Made by a program: the position numbers and the translations under genes. A model generated the notes under the pieces. The model was not told the DNA's origin. It worked only from the letters and a program-made list of their open reading frames with translations, and made no database searches. Of a DNA stretch of 64,000 nt, positions 1 to 10,746 are shown piece by piece. The DNA comes from Arachnopeziza araneosa (taxonomy: Eukaryota; Ascomycota; Leotiomycetes; Helotiales; Arachnopezizaceae), in NCBI GenBank assembly GCA_003988855.1, contig QYAI01000081.1:62001-126000 (forward strand). The letters are read 5' to 3'. Positions within the stretch are counted from its first letter, which is position 1. Each line of letters opens with the position of its first letter.

Positions 1-420
1 GCAGGGTGCGAGACGCCGGTACCAGAGGATGAATCGGTCAGCGGTCGTGGCCGTGACCAAAGGCCTATCTGAATCCGGTTGTGAGGCTGGTGACGTACAT
101 TAGTGCGCGAAGCTCCAGGCAGGGAAACCGGCGCGCCTGATAGGACGAGAGCGGGGGATCTGGTGGCAGGCATTGGATGAATGGAGTGCGTGAGGTCATC
201 TCCTTGTGCGGCGCGCCACAGTTGTCCTGTGATGCGTGCCTGCCTCTGAATCCACTGGGGTGAGAGATGAAAGACATATAAGGCGCCACAGCTGAGAGAT
301 GCGAAAGTGAATTCCCATAGCTGAGAAATACCATACTCGAAAACTACCGATCGTGTGCGATTTGACCTCTCAACTACTTTACACTGAACAACATCCAAGA
401 CAGAACCAAATCAGATCACA
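1..420. other. upstream region of the first gene
   Basis: No credible coding frame is seen. The stretch leads into the ATG at 421 and probably carries its promoter; a TATA-like site lies at 277-283. Short open frames here have no recognisable domain. Confidence 0.5.
277..283 (+). promoter_or_regulatory. putative TATA box
   Basis: TATAAGG lies 144 bp upstream of the ATG at 421, a spacing that allows a short 5' UTR. It is a match by eye only. Confidence 0.3.
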
Positions 421-783
421 ATGCCTTCTCTCGTAGACTCCCTTGGCAACTTTGTCTCGTCCATCTTCGGTGCCATCACCGCCATCTTCTCCTCCATCAT
501 CGCCGTCTTTCAATCCATTGTCAGCACCATCTTTGGCATCATCGGTACAACTTTCCAGGCATGTGGAACTATGATTGCCGGGTTGGCGCATACATTTGAG
601 GGTCTTCTCAAATTCTTGCTAAGTAAATCGATCCTACCCGTCACGAGTACTTGTGATGAACAAAGGAAGCTAACAAACACAGGCAATATCGTCGTCATCG
701 GTGTCCTAATTGGAGGCTTATTCTTGTATGGCGTCTATCAACAGCGTGCTGGAACTGCACCATCGCAAAAGAAGATCAACTAG
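421..783 (+). CDS. small hydrophobic protein with 11-residue repeats
   Basis: Exons 421..622 and 683..783 give 100 residues; the 60-nt intron starts GTAAAT and ends CTAAC...ACAG. I do not recognise a named family. The protein is almost entirely hydrophobic. Residues 13-45 are three consecutive 11-residue units starting at Ser13, Ser24 and Ser35 (SSIFGAITAIF, SSIIAVFQSIV, STIFGIIGTTF). A second hydrophobic helix at the C-terminal half (NIVVIGVLIGGLFLYGVY) looks like a true membrane span, followed by a short polar tail. It has no cleavable signal peptide. A membrane or lipid-droplet-surface protein is the natural inference, but the role is unknown. The intron is in frame and lacks a stop, so an unspliced 120-residue form is possible. 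Confidence 0.7.
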   Translation: MPSLVDSLGNFVSSIFGAITAIFSSIIAVFQSIVSTIFGIIGTTFQACGTMIAGLAHTFEGLLKFLLSKSILPVTSTCDEQRKLTNTGNIVVIGVLIGGLFLYGVYQQRAGTAPSQKKIN

Positions 784-3038
784 ATTGACATCAGGTAATG
801 AGGGTGGAGGATTGTGACATTTTTCCAACATTGAGTTGGGATGTGATATTACTTGGTTTATGGAGCACTTTCTACAATAACATGGAAAGAAAAGGTTGAC
901 GAGATCACAATGAGATATCGGATTGGTCGGCGTCTGATAGGTAGATACCATGAATGCAACAGGACTATGACCAAACAAGACTCTTAATAGCTGGCGTAAA
1001 GGAAAGTTGATGTGCATATAATACAAGTGATATGAAGACAAGTATCAAAACAAGAATGGATTTCCAAGGCCCAAGCAAAAGGCCAGGGGCGAAGAGTTCA
1101 GAAAATTACTGGCATTATGATTAAGAGTTTCACTTACCAATGAGGCTGACTGTTTCCCTTACAGCTACTGGGACACAAATATTCGGTACGCAAGATCATA
1201 TCCCACTGTTCCTATGTTAATCGGATGGTCGTGCACATTAGGAGAACCTGTTCAGAAATATTTCAGGAGCTGAACAATTCTCGGGAGGCAACACGGGCCT
1301 CGGAAGCATCCTTTCACGGTTCAGGCCGAGAGACGAGGCCATCTCCGGGCAGTAGATACGAAGGCTATCCGTCTCTCGATTGAAGAAGTGATCGAGTAAA
1401 ACACACAACACATACCGCTTCCCATCTTGTACCCCCAATCTCAATTCAAGATGTTCATCTCGCCATCCGTAGGAGTTAGCATGGAATCAGTCACGTGCGG
1501 CTCACGAGGTTTCTCTTGGGAGGCCAATGGCGTATTTCGCGCACAGAAACAACATCAAACTCTTCCAGGCGGTGAGAAGGGGGAGCATCAGCATGGGATC
1601 GCTCATTATTACAGTACAGTAGCTTTCCATGCAGGCAATGCAGGCCATCCTGATCGAGGGGTAGAAGCACTGGGCTGCTGTTGGGAGATGGATTGCGCTC
1701 TTCGTTCCAGGCTGCGGTAGCTAAATGCGTATATGTTGTCAGTAAGAAGCGTGCATAAGAGGCCTTGGGAGAGACCGATATTCTGGCCGACGTTCAAAGG
1801 CTGGTGGTGGTGGCCCCTTCTGCCGTAGGACTTCGACCATGACCCGATGCTCAGCCTTGTCAGCGACCAGCGACCGTAGTCGGTCTGGTAGTCGCAGATT
1901 CGAAGGCGAGGCTGTCCAGAGGATTCGGGACAGATGATCATGAAAATTCTTTCCAACCCTTCCAAAAGGGTTCGAGAAGATCAAGATACTTGGCGTCCAA
2001 GTCCAATGGATGTTTTGCGAGGCCGCGGGGACCCCCAAAGCAGAAGCTGCAAAGCGGGTCAACACGGGGAAGGAAATCACAGGCTTCGTGGGGTCAACCT
2101 GACTCGGAATGGAAGTCATCATGGACCTAGCCAATCGACGGGGGCGAATAGTGATTCCAGCGCCGGGGATGGTTCTGCACGAAGGGGTGCTCTGATCTCT
2201 GTTTGCACCGCAAATCTGATATGTCTTGGGGTCAACGCATGCAAGCAGCTCTAAACGACGGCCACTGTGCGTGCGTGCTGGAAAAGCTTCTCCACAGCCT
2301 TCGTCGCTCCAGTCAGATGGCCGATTGACAGCTGCGCTGCCACCGTGGACTTGGGGGTCTGCTCAGTCTTCTCTGGCTGGCTTCTACTCTAATGTTGGAT
2401 TCTCATGAACCTACCTGCCTGCCCGGAGGTCGCCCCCGAAAGCTCATGTGTCAAGTGAGCCGAATCATGAACTCATCCTCCTTCTCTGGCGTCTGTTGTT
2501 GGGCTTCGTGGAGGGGTCAGGGAATCTTTCGGGTCAGAATCGTGGCTGAGTCTGGAGACGAGACGACGATGGTGGTCAAGATCATTGGCGTCTCGAGGGA
2601 CCTCTGATTGATGATGCCTTTCGACCTTTTACCCAGGCCTTGTGAGAAGAGATGAGAAGCTGCACTTCTCCCCACGACTTGTGGCTCTCTCGCCCGTCTC
2701 TGTCAGATTCTCAAGTGAAAATTCGCCCGGGAGATGGGAATCCCATTCGCTGTGGCAGACCGCCTCTCGATGCAGACAGGTTATTTGTGGATGCAGGGCA
2801 GAGACTTCATCGTCCACGAACGAACCTGAGGACGAGAGAGGCTGCAGGTGGTGGTGGGCAGGCGCCGTTGTCGATGGATGGGCCAACTTCATATGCTGGT
2901 CACCGTAATGTCCCGTTCTTCCTTACCACTCGGCGCGCCGTGCCCAGTTGAAGTTGAGCCCAAATTCCACTTTTCCTCTCGATCTGATCCTTCAGTGCAG
3001 CAGGTCGCTCTCGTACCTACACCAACCTTTCCAGTGCA

Positions 3039-3081
3039 GGTGCTGGTGCTGATGCTGGTGCTGGTGCTGGTGCTGCTGCAG
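3039..3081 (+). repeat. GGTGCT/CTG microsatellite
   Basis: Imperfect repetition of GGTGCT grading into CTGCTGCAG. A simple sequence repeat, about 540 bp upstream of the copper-fist start codon. Confidence 0.85.
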
Positions 3082-3142
3082 CTGCCTCCAGCGCTCTCTC
3101 TGCATTGCCCTACGACCACAAGCCTACCACCCATCCACCCCT

Positions 3143-3172
3143 CCACCACCACCACCACCACCACCACCACCC
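3143..3172 (+). repeat. (CCA)n microsatellite
   Basis: About ten uninterrupted CCA units. A simple repeat in the presumed promoter or leader of the copper-fist gene. Confidence 0.9.
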
Positions 3173-3619
3173 CCGGCCACCGTATTTGCCTTATAATTGG
3201 GATCCCTCGCCCACTTTGTCCTTCTTCTCACAGCTCAGCTTTCACCTCGTGAAAACCTCGCGAAACCTCTGTTCTGGTCGCCCAAACCGGCTCTCGGTGA
3301 CCTGCTGCTTCAGCCGGCGCCGTTCGGTGCAAGGCTTCGCCATTGTAATCTCCTCTCATCGCATCTTTTGGGCGTTGGCTTTCACGGTCTGGAGTAACTG
3401 CTATATACCACGGAGCGGCATTGTATCTTTGTTTGAAAAAATTCTTTGATTCTACCTTTTCTGACTCGATCGTTCGACTCAGCAGCTTCCAAGCTGCTCA
3501 CAATTAAATTTTCACCCTCTGAAGTCGTTTCTCGTTTCTCGTTTCTCGAGCCTGACAGCGGCTCGCCGTTGTCCCTCGCCACCCCTTCCAACCTCACCGA
3601 CTTCAGCCCAACCACCAAG

Positions 3620-5127
3620 ATGTTGATCAAAGGAGAGAAGTATGCCTGTGAGGCATGCGTCCGGGGTCACCGTGTTAGCAACTGCCAGCACTCGGACCGA
3701 CCGTTGCAGCACATCAATAAGAAAGTATGCTACCAAACCCGCCACAAAACCATGTAGCTAACAACGTGCAAAGGGCCGTCCAGTATCACAATGTACGCAT
3801 TGTCGGACGCTTCGCAAATCTCGCTCAGCTCACGTACGTTGTGACTGCGGCGGCGAAAAGACTCATGCGAAAGGAGCTTGTCATGAGGGCGAAACTCAGG
3901 GTGAGCTATTCATGGGATATCTGAGGCATAACAGCAGCAGTTTCTGATAATAACGTAGCGGACAACTGCTGTTGCAGCCATGGAGCCCGTTGCTCCTGCG
4001 CGCTCAAGAAGGAACACTTGGACCCTGTCCCCGAATCTGATTCGGATGAAGCCGTGCCAGTTCCTGTTGTTGAAAAACGTAGCAGACCACGAGCTCTCAC
4101 GACCAACTCAGAATCGGGTCTTACAATATTCGCGAATGGACATCACAAACCCGTGCACAAGCACAATAACATGGCTCACAAGTGCGGTTTACCATATGTG
4201 GTACCAAGGGCAAATTCTATCCACGGACCATCACCTGCTGGGTTAGCTAATCGGTCAGTTGACAATCTGCCGCATACAAGCACAATTGAGGCATTGCATA
4301 GCGACTCGCACATTAAAGACTCGATGGTAAGCGCGCAGCAGGAACAACGTATGGTCAAATCTGAGCATGGGTCACCGGTTCTAAGCGCAGCATCTAATCT
4401 GGACCTCTTGAACGGCCAGCTCCCTCAATTAGATTTGTCTACAATCCCTGGAGACTTCAACTTCTTGCAGAGCTTGGATGGCTTTTCCTCCATTCCAGAT
4501 CAGGAGCAACCAATCTTCTCTGCTGGTCTTAGCTCAGCTTCGATTGATTGGTCTCACTACGATGGACTTGATTTCAATAATGACAACTTTGCATCATCTT
4601 CATACAGTCAAGCTCCATCATTTACGGGTTTTGACTTTAGCAGCATTGACCAACCAACTTTAACAACTACATCGACATCCGGCGAGATATCCGAAGTTGA
4701 GGACTTTCATCCCCTCAGAGAGAGTGGAAGCAGACCGTCATTGTTGGCCAACAAATACGGCTCCGACTTTGACGCTTCGGAATACAATGATGTCGACAGC
4801 TATCGACTCAGTACAGCATCATCATATATTGGAATTCCTCAGAACCAGATGGTTTCAAACAATAGTGTCGACGATATCGGTACTTTCATCAAAGGTCTCC
4901 CAACCTCTAATGGCTTTGTCAATGGTCACCACGGACTTCCTCTATATACAGATGATAGCAATCTGAGCCAGGAATCCTCACCTTATGACGAGAACACTTT
5001 CTCGCTTCTCCCTACGGAAGAGGATAACGATACCTTGTGGATGAACAGTTTTTCGCCTGGAAGCATAACCATTGGAACCGGAATCGCACACAATGAAGTG
5101 CCTGAAGAGAATGTGTGGGCTCAATAA
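3620..5127 (+). CDS. copper-fist transcription factor (Ace1/AceA-like)
   Basis: Exons 3620..3724, 3774..3900 and 3959..5127 encode 466 residues. The N-terminus is a full copper-fist DNA-binding domain: start MLIKGEKYACEACVRGHR, then C-x-H-SDRPL, KKGRP (the minor-groove KGRP motif is created by the first splice) and QCTHC with HVRCDC. The second splice creates a further Cys-rich run (NCCCSHGARCSC, then KKEHLDPVPE). Copper-fist factors bind GC-rich copper response elements in the nucleus and change conformation on binding Cu(I). The remaining 370 residues are Ser/Asp-rich and disordered. They contain a short HKHNN-HKCGLPY stretch but no C-terminal CxCx4CxC array of the Mac1/GRISEA/Cuf1 type. 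A copper-excess (Ace1/AceA) role is therefore more likely than copper-starvation activation; this is inference from motif layout. Confidence 0.92.
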
Positions 5128-7479
5128 CCCCTGGGGACGGGCTGCCTGAGCAGGTAGGCCTTCGATGAATAGCGAATTATCGTCTCTTTTGTGATGATAT
5201 GGCGTATCCACGATGACCAAACATTGCAGGAAAGACGGAATCTTATTCGGATGGGAGTTGGAGAAGAGATGATATTCAGTTCAGGAAGAATTTGAATTGG
5301 ACCAAATGGAATGTTCATAGACTTCGAGTATCACATATTGCAATATACGGTACATACATACGGTATACCAGATACTGCTGGCTTGCTGGAGTGAACACTG
5401 ACTTTGTTAATATGTATAATTTGACTTCGTTCTTTAGTATCCCCATTCCGCCTAATAAAGAGGGAGTCATGAGGTAAGTATTACACCTTAACAATGAGAC
5501 GTTAAAATCGGCCCCAAGTGATAAGAATCGAGTTTTCCCGTAGTTTCACAAATCAAGATGAGATGCGATGGGGTCAGTCTCGATGTTTAAACATGCGCAA
5601 ACCCTACCTAACCTGATCTGTCAGGCGGAAGGAAAGCCCCATTTGTTCATAAACAGGCTGTCTGTCGTTCACAGACGTTTCAATAAGCATAACAATGCCC
5701 TGAAGCAGGTATCGCTCCAACCCGAAATTCCGGATGGAAGTCTGCTGATTTACTCTACGGTCTGCTAGATGTGTTGAATAAAGTGACTGCCGATCATGAA
5801 GGGCTCAAAGGAACGATGTGCCGAAGCTGTAACTCTCTATGGGGCCCCCAGGGCCTGATGGTGACCAAATGACCTGCAGCTGCTGGTAAACTGACGGCAC
5901 CCCCGCGTTCTCTAGCAATAGCGTCTGCGAGTTGAAACATCTAGCGATGTAGGTTCAGTGTTTCGGAAGTGGGATGTCTCTGTTGCTTTCATAGTTAGCG
6001 TGATGAGTAGGGGTGCTTTTGGTGAGCCTCCCCGGGGGTATGTCCGATCGTTCTGTGGTAGTGCTACATGATCTGCAGCTGAGTCTGAAGGCTTGGTTTG
6101 TAGCCGCATTATTCGAGCTGGGTCGTGACACTTGTGTGACGCTCTTCTCCGGAACAACCACAAGAGTCCCGTCTCCCCAGCCGGACTCAAGAAACATTTC
6201 TCCGGTTCCCCTCATTGCATCTTTTCTTGCCAAGAGAATCTCTTTTATTCTGATATTGAGCGGAAATTTCAGCCCCGCCGGGAAGGCTTTAGGTCCCACA
6301 ATAACTTGCGGCGCATGATGTCTACCCAACGTCTGCACTCAAGCCTTCATCCGGAGTAACAGCCTACTTCTGACGGCAGAAGTGATTCTCGAGAAAGAGT
6401 AGTCAAAGTAGCGTTTGGCTTGAGTGAGGCCCCGTTTAGGCTCATCCTCTCCACCAGAGATGCTAGAGCAAGGGTCAGCAGTCCCGGCGGTTGCTTGGAA
6501 GAGATGTGGTCGTCTCCAAAAGACAACAGGAACAACAGGCGCTCCGTCCAATAAACACAGGGACAGCGAAAGCGTTTCCCTGGGGATATGAACCACCCTA
6601 GTTTCCCGAAAGCTCGATAGGTGCTGGCTTCAAGAACACGAGGAAATCCTCCGAAAACTCTTCTCCCGTTGTCATCTCCCTGTACTGCCGGTGATATCCT
6701 CAGACGCTGAGTTGATTCTGGGCCCTTTCCACATCCCAACTGCTGCTTTGCGGGGTCCCCAGGTTCAGTGTTTCTCCCGGTTCTCCCAGCATAGACACAC
6801 AGATTCAAACGAGTGGAGGTGCGGCAGCTTGCTTCGTCCGGTACATGGTCTCGGGTGCGGGTGCTCGCATGCTGCTGCTGCTGCTTCTTCACGCTGCTCC
6901 CACATCGTGTTGACTCGGCCTCGAGGCTCAGAAGTGTCGTGTAAGCAGCAGAAGATCAACATTGAAGGGCGGATCTGAGATCTGCTCGAATAGGCAAGGC
7001 GCCTAACCGCCTGAGGCGCCCATCTCGTTAGCGTGCACGGTCCACGTCCCTGTTCGGTGAAAGCTTTCAATTCGCCCTTGGCCCCAGCTCCTCCACATCC
7101 CTTCCACATCTTTTCAACTCCGGACTTGCGCGCGACGCATTAAAGATTTCCCGGATCCTCCCTCACCAGCATCCTGCTCGTCCAAGAGCACTCACAATCA
7201 CCACCAGATCAAGCGCGACGGTGCCACCAAAGAAGTCTCACGATCGCGAAAGTGCGCTCGTGTCGCGCGCCAGCAGGTAAGTTCATTGAGGCAGAATCCG
7301 TCGAGTTACAAGCTGCAGCTTGCTCCACCTCCCGCTCACTTTCTACCGAGCTCTCTGTCAATATTCCGTATAGTAGTTTGGCGTCGGTACGGCGTTACCT
7401 CTTCTATTATCAACACTGACACTTCCCCAACATGCAGACCCCGCCCGCTCACCCGCCCTCATGATCGTTGGACCTTTTC
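5128..7479. other. 2.35-kb intergenic region
   Basis: Contains the 3' flank of the copper-fist gene and the probable promoter of the Zn2Cys6 gene. Frames of up to about 180 codons exist on the minus strand (for example 6347-6892) but have no domain, no splice partners and an arginine/serine-rich composition typical of chance frames. A GC-rich hairpin lies at 6998-7020. Confidence 0.5.
6998..7020. repeat. inverted repeat GGCGCCT/AGGCGCC
   Basis: Seven-base perfect arms separated by nine bases, 460 bp upstream of the Zn2Cys6 gene. It could be a palindromic protein-binding site or chance. Confidence 0.6.
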
Positions 7480-9818
7480 ATGATCGAATCCCCAACTGAA
7501 AGAATGTCCTACCCACCCCCACCACCCAGCCCCATTGCGGGCGACGCAAGTCAACAACCTTTCTACCCCTCTGCCCCAGGCCAACAGCAGTCTGGCGCTC
7601 AACATCCGAATGACATCAACAGTCAACTGTCTGGGCTATCCTCAATGGTAAATGCGGGCACATCGATTCCGGACGGACGTGACCTAAGAGCGCAAGATGG
7701 AGAAATGGCCCAGTATTCCCAGCAAGCTGTGCATGGCCACGCTACTACTCATTCCCAAGTCCACCAGCTTCATTCTCCTGGCGGTCAGCTTAGTGGTGCG
7801 TACGCGCCAGCGCCTGATGGATCAATGGCCCAGAAGGTACGAGTGAAGGTTTCACACGCTTGTGACGAATGCAGGCGGAAAAAGGTGAAATGTATTCCAA
7901 GCGATGACCTGAGTGATGAAATCTGCAAGAATTGCAGACGGGCGCGGGTCCGATGCACGTTCAGCAGAACGCAATTGAAGAGGGGACCAAGCAAAGGGTA
8001 AGGCGTAATGTGCAACCAAATGAAAGTCAGCTAATGGTTGTCCTAAGATATATCAAAGAGCTTGCAGACCGTGTCCATTCGCTGGAGAGCCAGATCTCTC
8101 CCGGCTCAGCAAACTTGCCTCACTACAATTCTCACCCGGCCAGTCCAGCGCAGCGACGGGGCTCGGAGGATTTCTCTGCTGAGAAGCGAAGACGAATTTC
8201 AGGTACTGCTTTCGATGGTCGGACTAGTGGTATTTTCTTAGCTTCTCACGACCAAAACTGGACCCCGCAAGAGAATCGGCACGTAACTAACCATTTCTCC
8301 TCTGCCTTTACATCCCCACCTGCCTCCAGCACCGCACCCGCACCCCGAGATTTGACCTATTCGCCACACCCTCTTCAAATTCTTGATCTCCAAAGAGCAT
8401 CCGAAACATTGATCCAGCAGAGCAGTCTGTCCAACACCATGGCGATGCAGTCCGTTTATGAATTGGATGATGATGTTCTTGACAGGTCTACATGTGTATT
8501 TTACCTTTGTGGACGTGTTGTACTAATTGTTTGTAGATATTACCTGACTATCCACCAAACATATCCCATTCTCTCCGAAGACAGAACAAGTCTCCGCTTG
8601 AGACTATCCACCGTGTCAGCTCCTTTAAAAGAGGCTTTCTACGAGTGTTTGCATGCTGCAACCCGATCTTTCCCAAAAAACAACTATGCACCATTAGAAC
8701 AACCCCCGGCTTCTCGTAGCGGTGCTCGTTACATTTGCCTTTCTGGCATGGATGGACCACGGTCATTGGCTGAAAATATTGTTCACCTCCAGTCTCTTAT
8801 GTTACTAGCCATTGAAGGAGGAAATGTTTTCGCCACTAATCCCGGACAAAAGACCACCAGCCAAGCAAACTGGCTTACCTTGGCAGTTGGACTTGCAACT
8901 GAAATGAAGTTATCTCAACTTCAACCAAGAATTGGTGCCGATTCTGACTCTGATGATCACACGTTAAAGAGGCTCTGGTGGAGCTTGGTAGTCATGGATA
9001 GATGCAACGCTATAACCATGGCTACTCAATATCTGATCTCTGAAGAATCTCTAGCTGTTGATCGCCTTTACTTGACAACCATTGGAGATGGTTTATGGAA
9101 TATGTCCCGTAAGTCAATCCCCTTGGGAAAACGTATTGGAGTTGACATTTTAGGTCTCGCCATGTCTCTAGGTCACTATTCCCTGGTTAATTCAGTACCC
9201 AAGGGCAGTCGTAGGACTTATGGAGGTCCAAGCTGGGCTTGGCAGGTCACTTATGAGGTTGATAGGTGCCGGGACACTTTTCCACCTAGCTCTTCTCCGG
9301 ACGCAAGTGATTTCAACCCTGTCTACTCTATGTTGTTCTGGCATATCAAGATCCTGGCATTGATCGACAGCGATATCACACCCGATGATCTCCTCAAAGT
9401 CGTAACCTCCGCTCAAAAGGACATGATCAATACTACGGAGTTTGTTAGTCCATTGAAATATCAATGCTTCATGGTGGTTGTCCTCGCTCTCATTGAACTG
9501 AGTGGCCATGATGAGACAAAAGAGAATGCTGAGGGACTACTCAATGCCCTCCTCAGCGCCCAACCTATTGCGCACTGGGATTCCGCTTTCTTTGATGGCT
9601 TGCTCGAGAAACACCGCAAGTCTCAACCTCTGACGGGGTCCGCTGAAGGAGAGCACTCTTCCTCCCTTGACAGTGAACGCCTCCAGCAACTTGCAACTCT
9701 GGCCGCAGCAGCTAATGGGGATGGTCGACAGATTATCAACACTGATAAAAACTATGCTTTCATCCGAGAAGTAATTCGAAAGGGAACATTAAGCCTTTTG
9801 ATCGAAGCTCCCATTTAA
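7480..9818 (+). CDS. Zn2Cys6 transcription factor with fungal-specific domain
   Basis: Exons 7480..7997, 8048..8485 and 8537..9818 give 745 residues. A Pro/Gln-rich N-terminus precedes a Zn2Cys6 cluster (HACDECRRKKVKC, then ICKNCRRARVRC) just before the first splice. That splice joins RGPSKG to YIKELADRVHSLESQI, the usual linker and short coiled-coil dimerisation segment. The second intron (51 nt, donor GTCTAC, branch TACTAAT) is in frame without a stop; removing it restores VLDRYYLTIHQTYPIL, the start of the fungal transcription factor middle homology region. The rest, to IREVIRKGTLSLLIEAPI, fits that region. The linker resembles sugar-responsive factors of the Rgt1/XlnR kind, but the regulon cannot be read from sequence. 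The start could instead be the ATG at 7504. Confidence 0.88.
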
Positions 9819-10746
9819 AAAAATATCGTCAGTCTGGGATGTTGGGATGCTTGCAAGATTTCTTTCGGTTTGTAGGAATATTGGGGGCGGCGTTGTACAA
9901 AATGATATCACGAAACATTCATGGCTACTGGCGTTTACAGAGCGAGCAGTTGGTTGGGATTACATATGCCTGCATATTCCCTGGAGTTGGAGGTTTCATT
10001 CTTCTTTTACCGGAGTTGAACATATGCAGCTGTTGACAAATGGGATTTGGCGCCGGTCCTGTTGTGTACTACTATTCTTTTCACGACAAAAATGCTACAG
10101 AGGTCGTCTATGGCTTCGATGGATTGCTGATATGAGGGGAAATACTATTCAGTACCTTTGCTTTGGCTGGGTTCATCGAATTGGAGAATTGCTAAAGCAA
10201 AAAGTCCTTTAAGGTAGCATCAGTATAGGAATTAGCATCAGAAAACTTGTGCACTTGAAATGTGATTAAATGCCTCGATTCGAACTTGATAGGTGATCCC
10301 TTCTAACATCTCAACTGGGTTTGCCACTAAACCCCACTCTACAATTAGTAGTCTCAGATATATCTTTACCCACCAAGGGTTGCGATAATTCGTAGCAGGT
10401 TTCTATATTTCAAATTATCAAATAAATATCTACTACAAATAGATATATGATTTGAAAAGTACTAAGTTATTGTTTATATCACATTATTAAAGATTCTCTT
10501 TTTGGAATCGTTTTGAATGTCGAATTTGACTCGCGACAATTAAAAGTGTTTTTGAGAGTGAGCTACGAACTAGTGCAACACCTGGTGACCTCAGCTATCA
10601 GGTTTAAACAAGTATATAATATCATTCACCTCCTCCTCTTAGATCCTATCTTCTTATTCTGGCAAGTTAAGATCCTTCTTGCTCTACCAAGGCTGACAAT
10701 AATCAAGTCCATCAGCACAGAGTCAACGTCGACCTCTTCTGACATC
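9819..10746. other. intergenic region, AT-rich
   Basis: 3' flank of the Zn2Cys6 gene and promoter of the nitrilase gene. A 121-codon frame (9847-10212) overlaps the 3' flank and has no recognisable features. The right half is AT-rich with short palindromes. Confidence 0.5.

Larger units (their letters stand above)
784..3619. other. 2.8-kb gene-free stretch
   Basis: Both strands hold only short frames with no recognisable domain and no plausible splice chains. The right end (about 2900-3600) is pyrimidine-rich and carries two low-complexity tracts (3039-3081 and 3143-3172). It is probably the promoter and long 5' leader of the copper-fist gene. Confidence 0.5.

Noticed and set aside
1739..2134. 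131-codon minus-strand frame in the first gap
   Set aside because: Overlaps other frames of equal length on both strands; no domain, and no splice partners.
3143..3172. polyhistidine or polyproline-coding tract
   Set aside because: The CCA repeat lies upstream of the copper-fist ATG in frames without other coding features; treated as a microsatellite.
6347..6892. 181-codon minus-strand frame
   Set aside because: Low-complexity start, Arg/Ser-rich composition and no recognisable motif, within a region that behaves like intergenic DNA.
9847..10212. 121-codon frame after the Zn2Cys6 gene
   Set aside because: Trp/Cys-rich, no domain, starts 28 bp after the stop codon; best read as 3' UTR.
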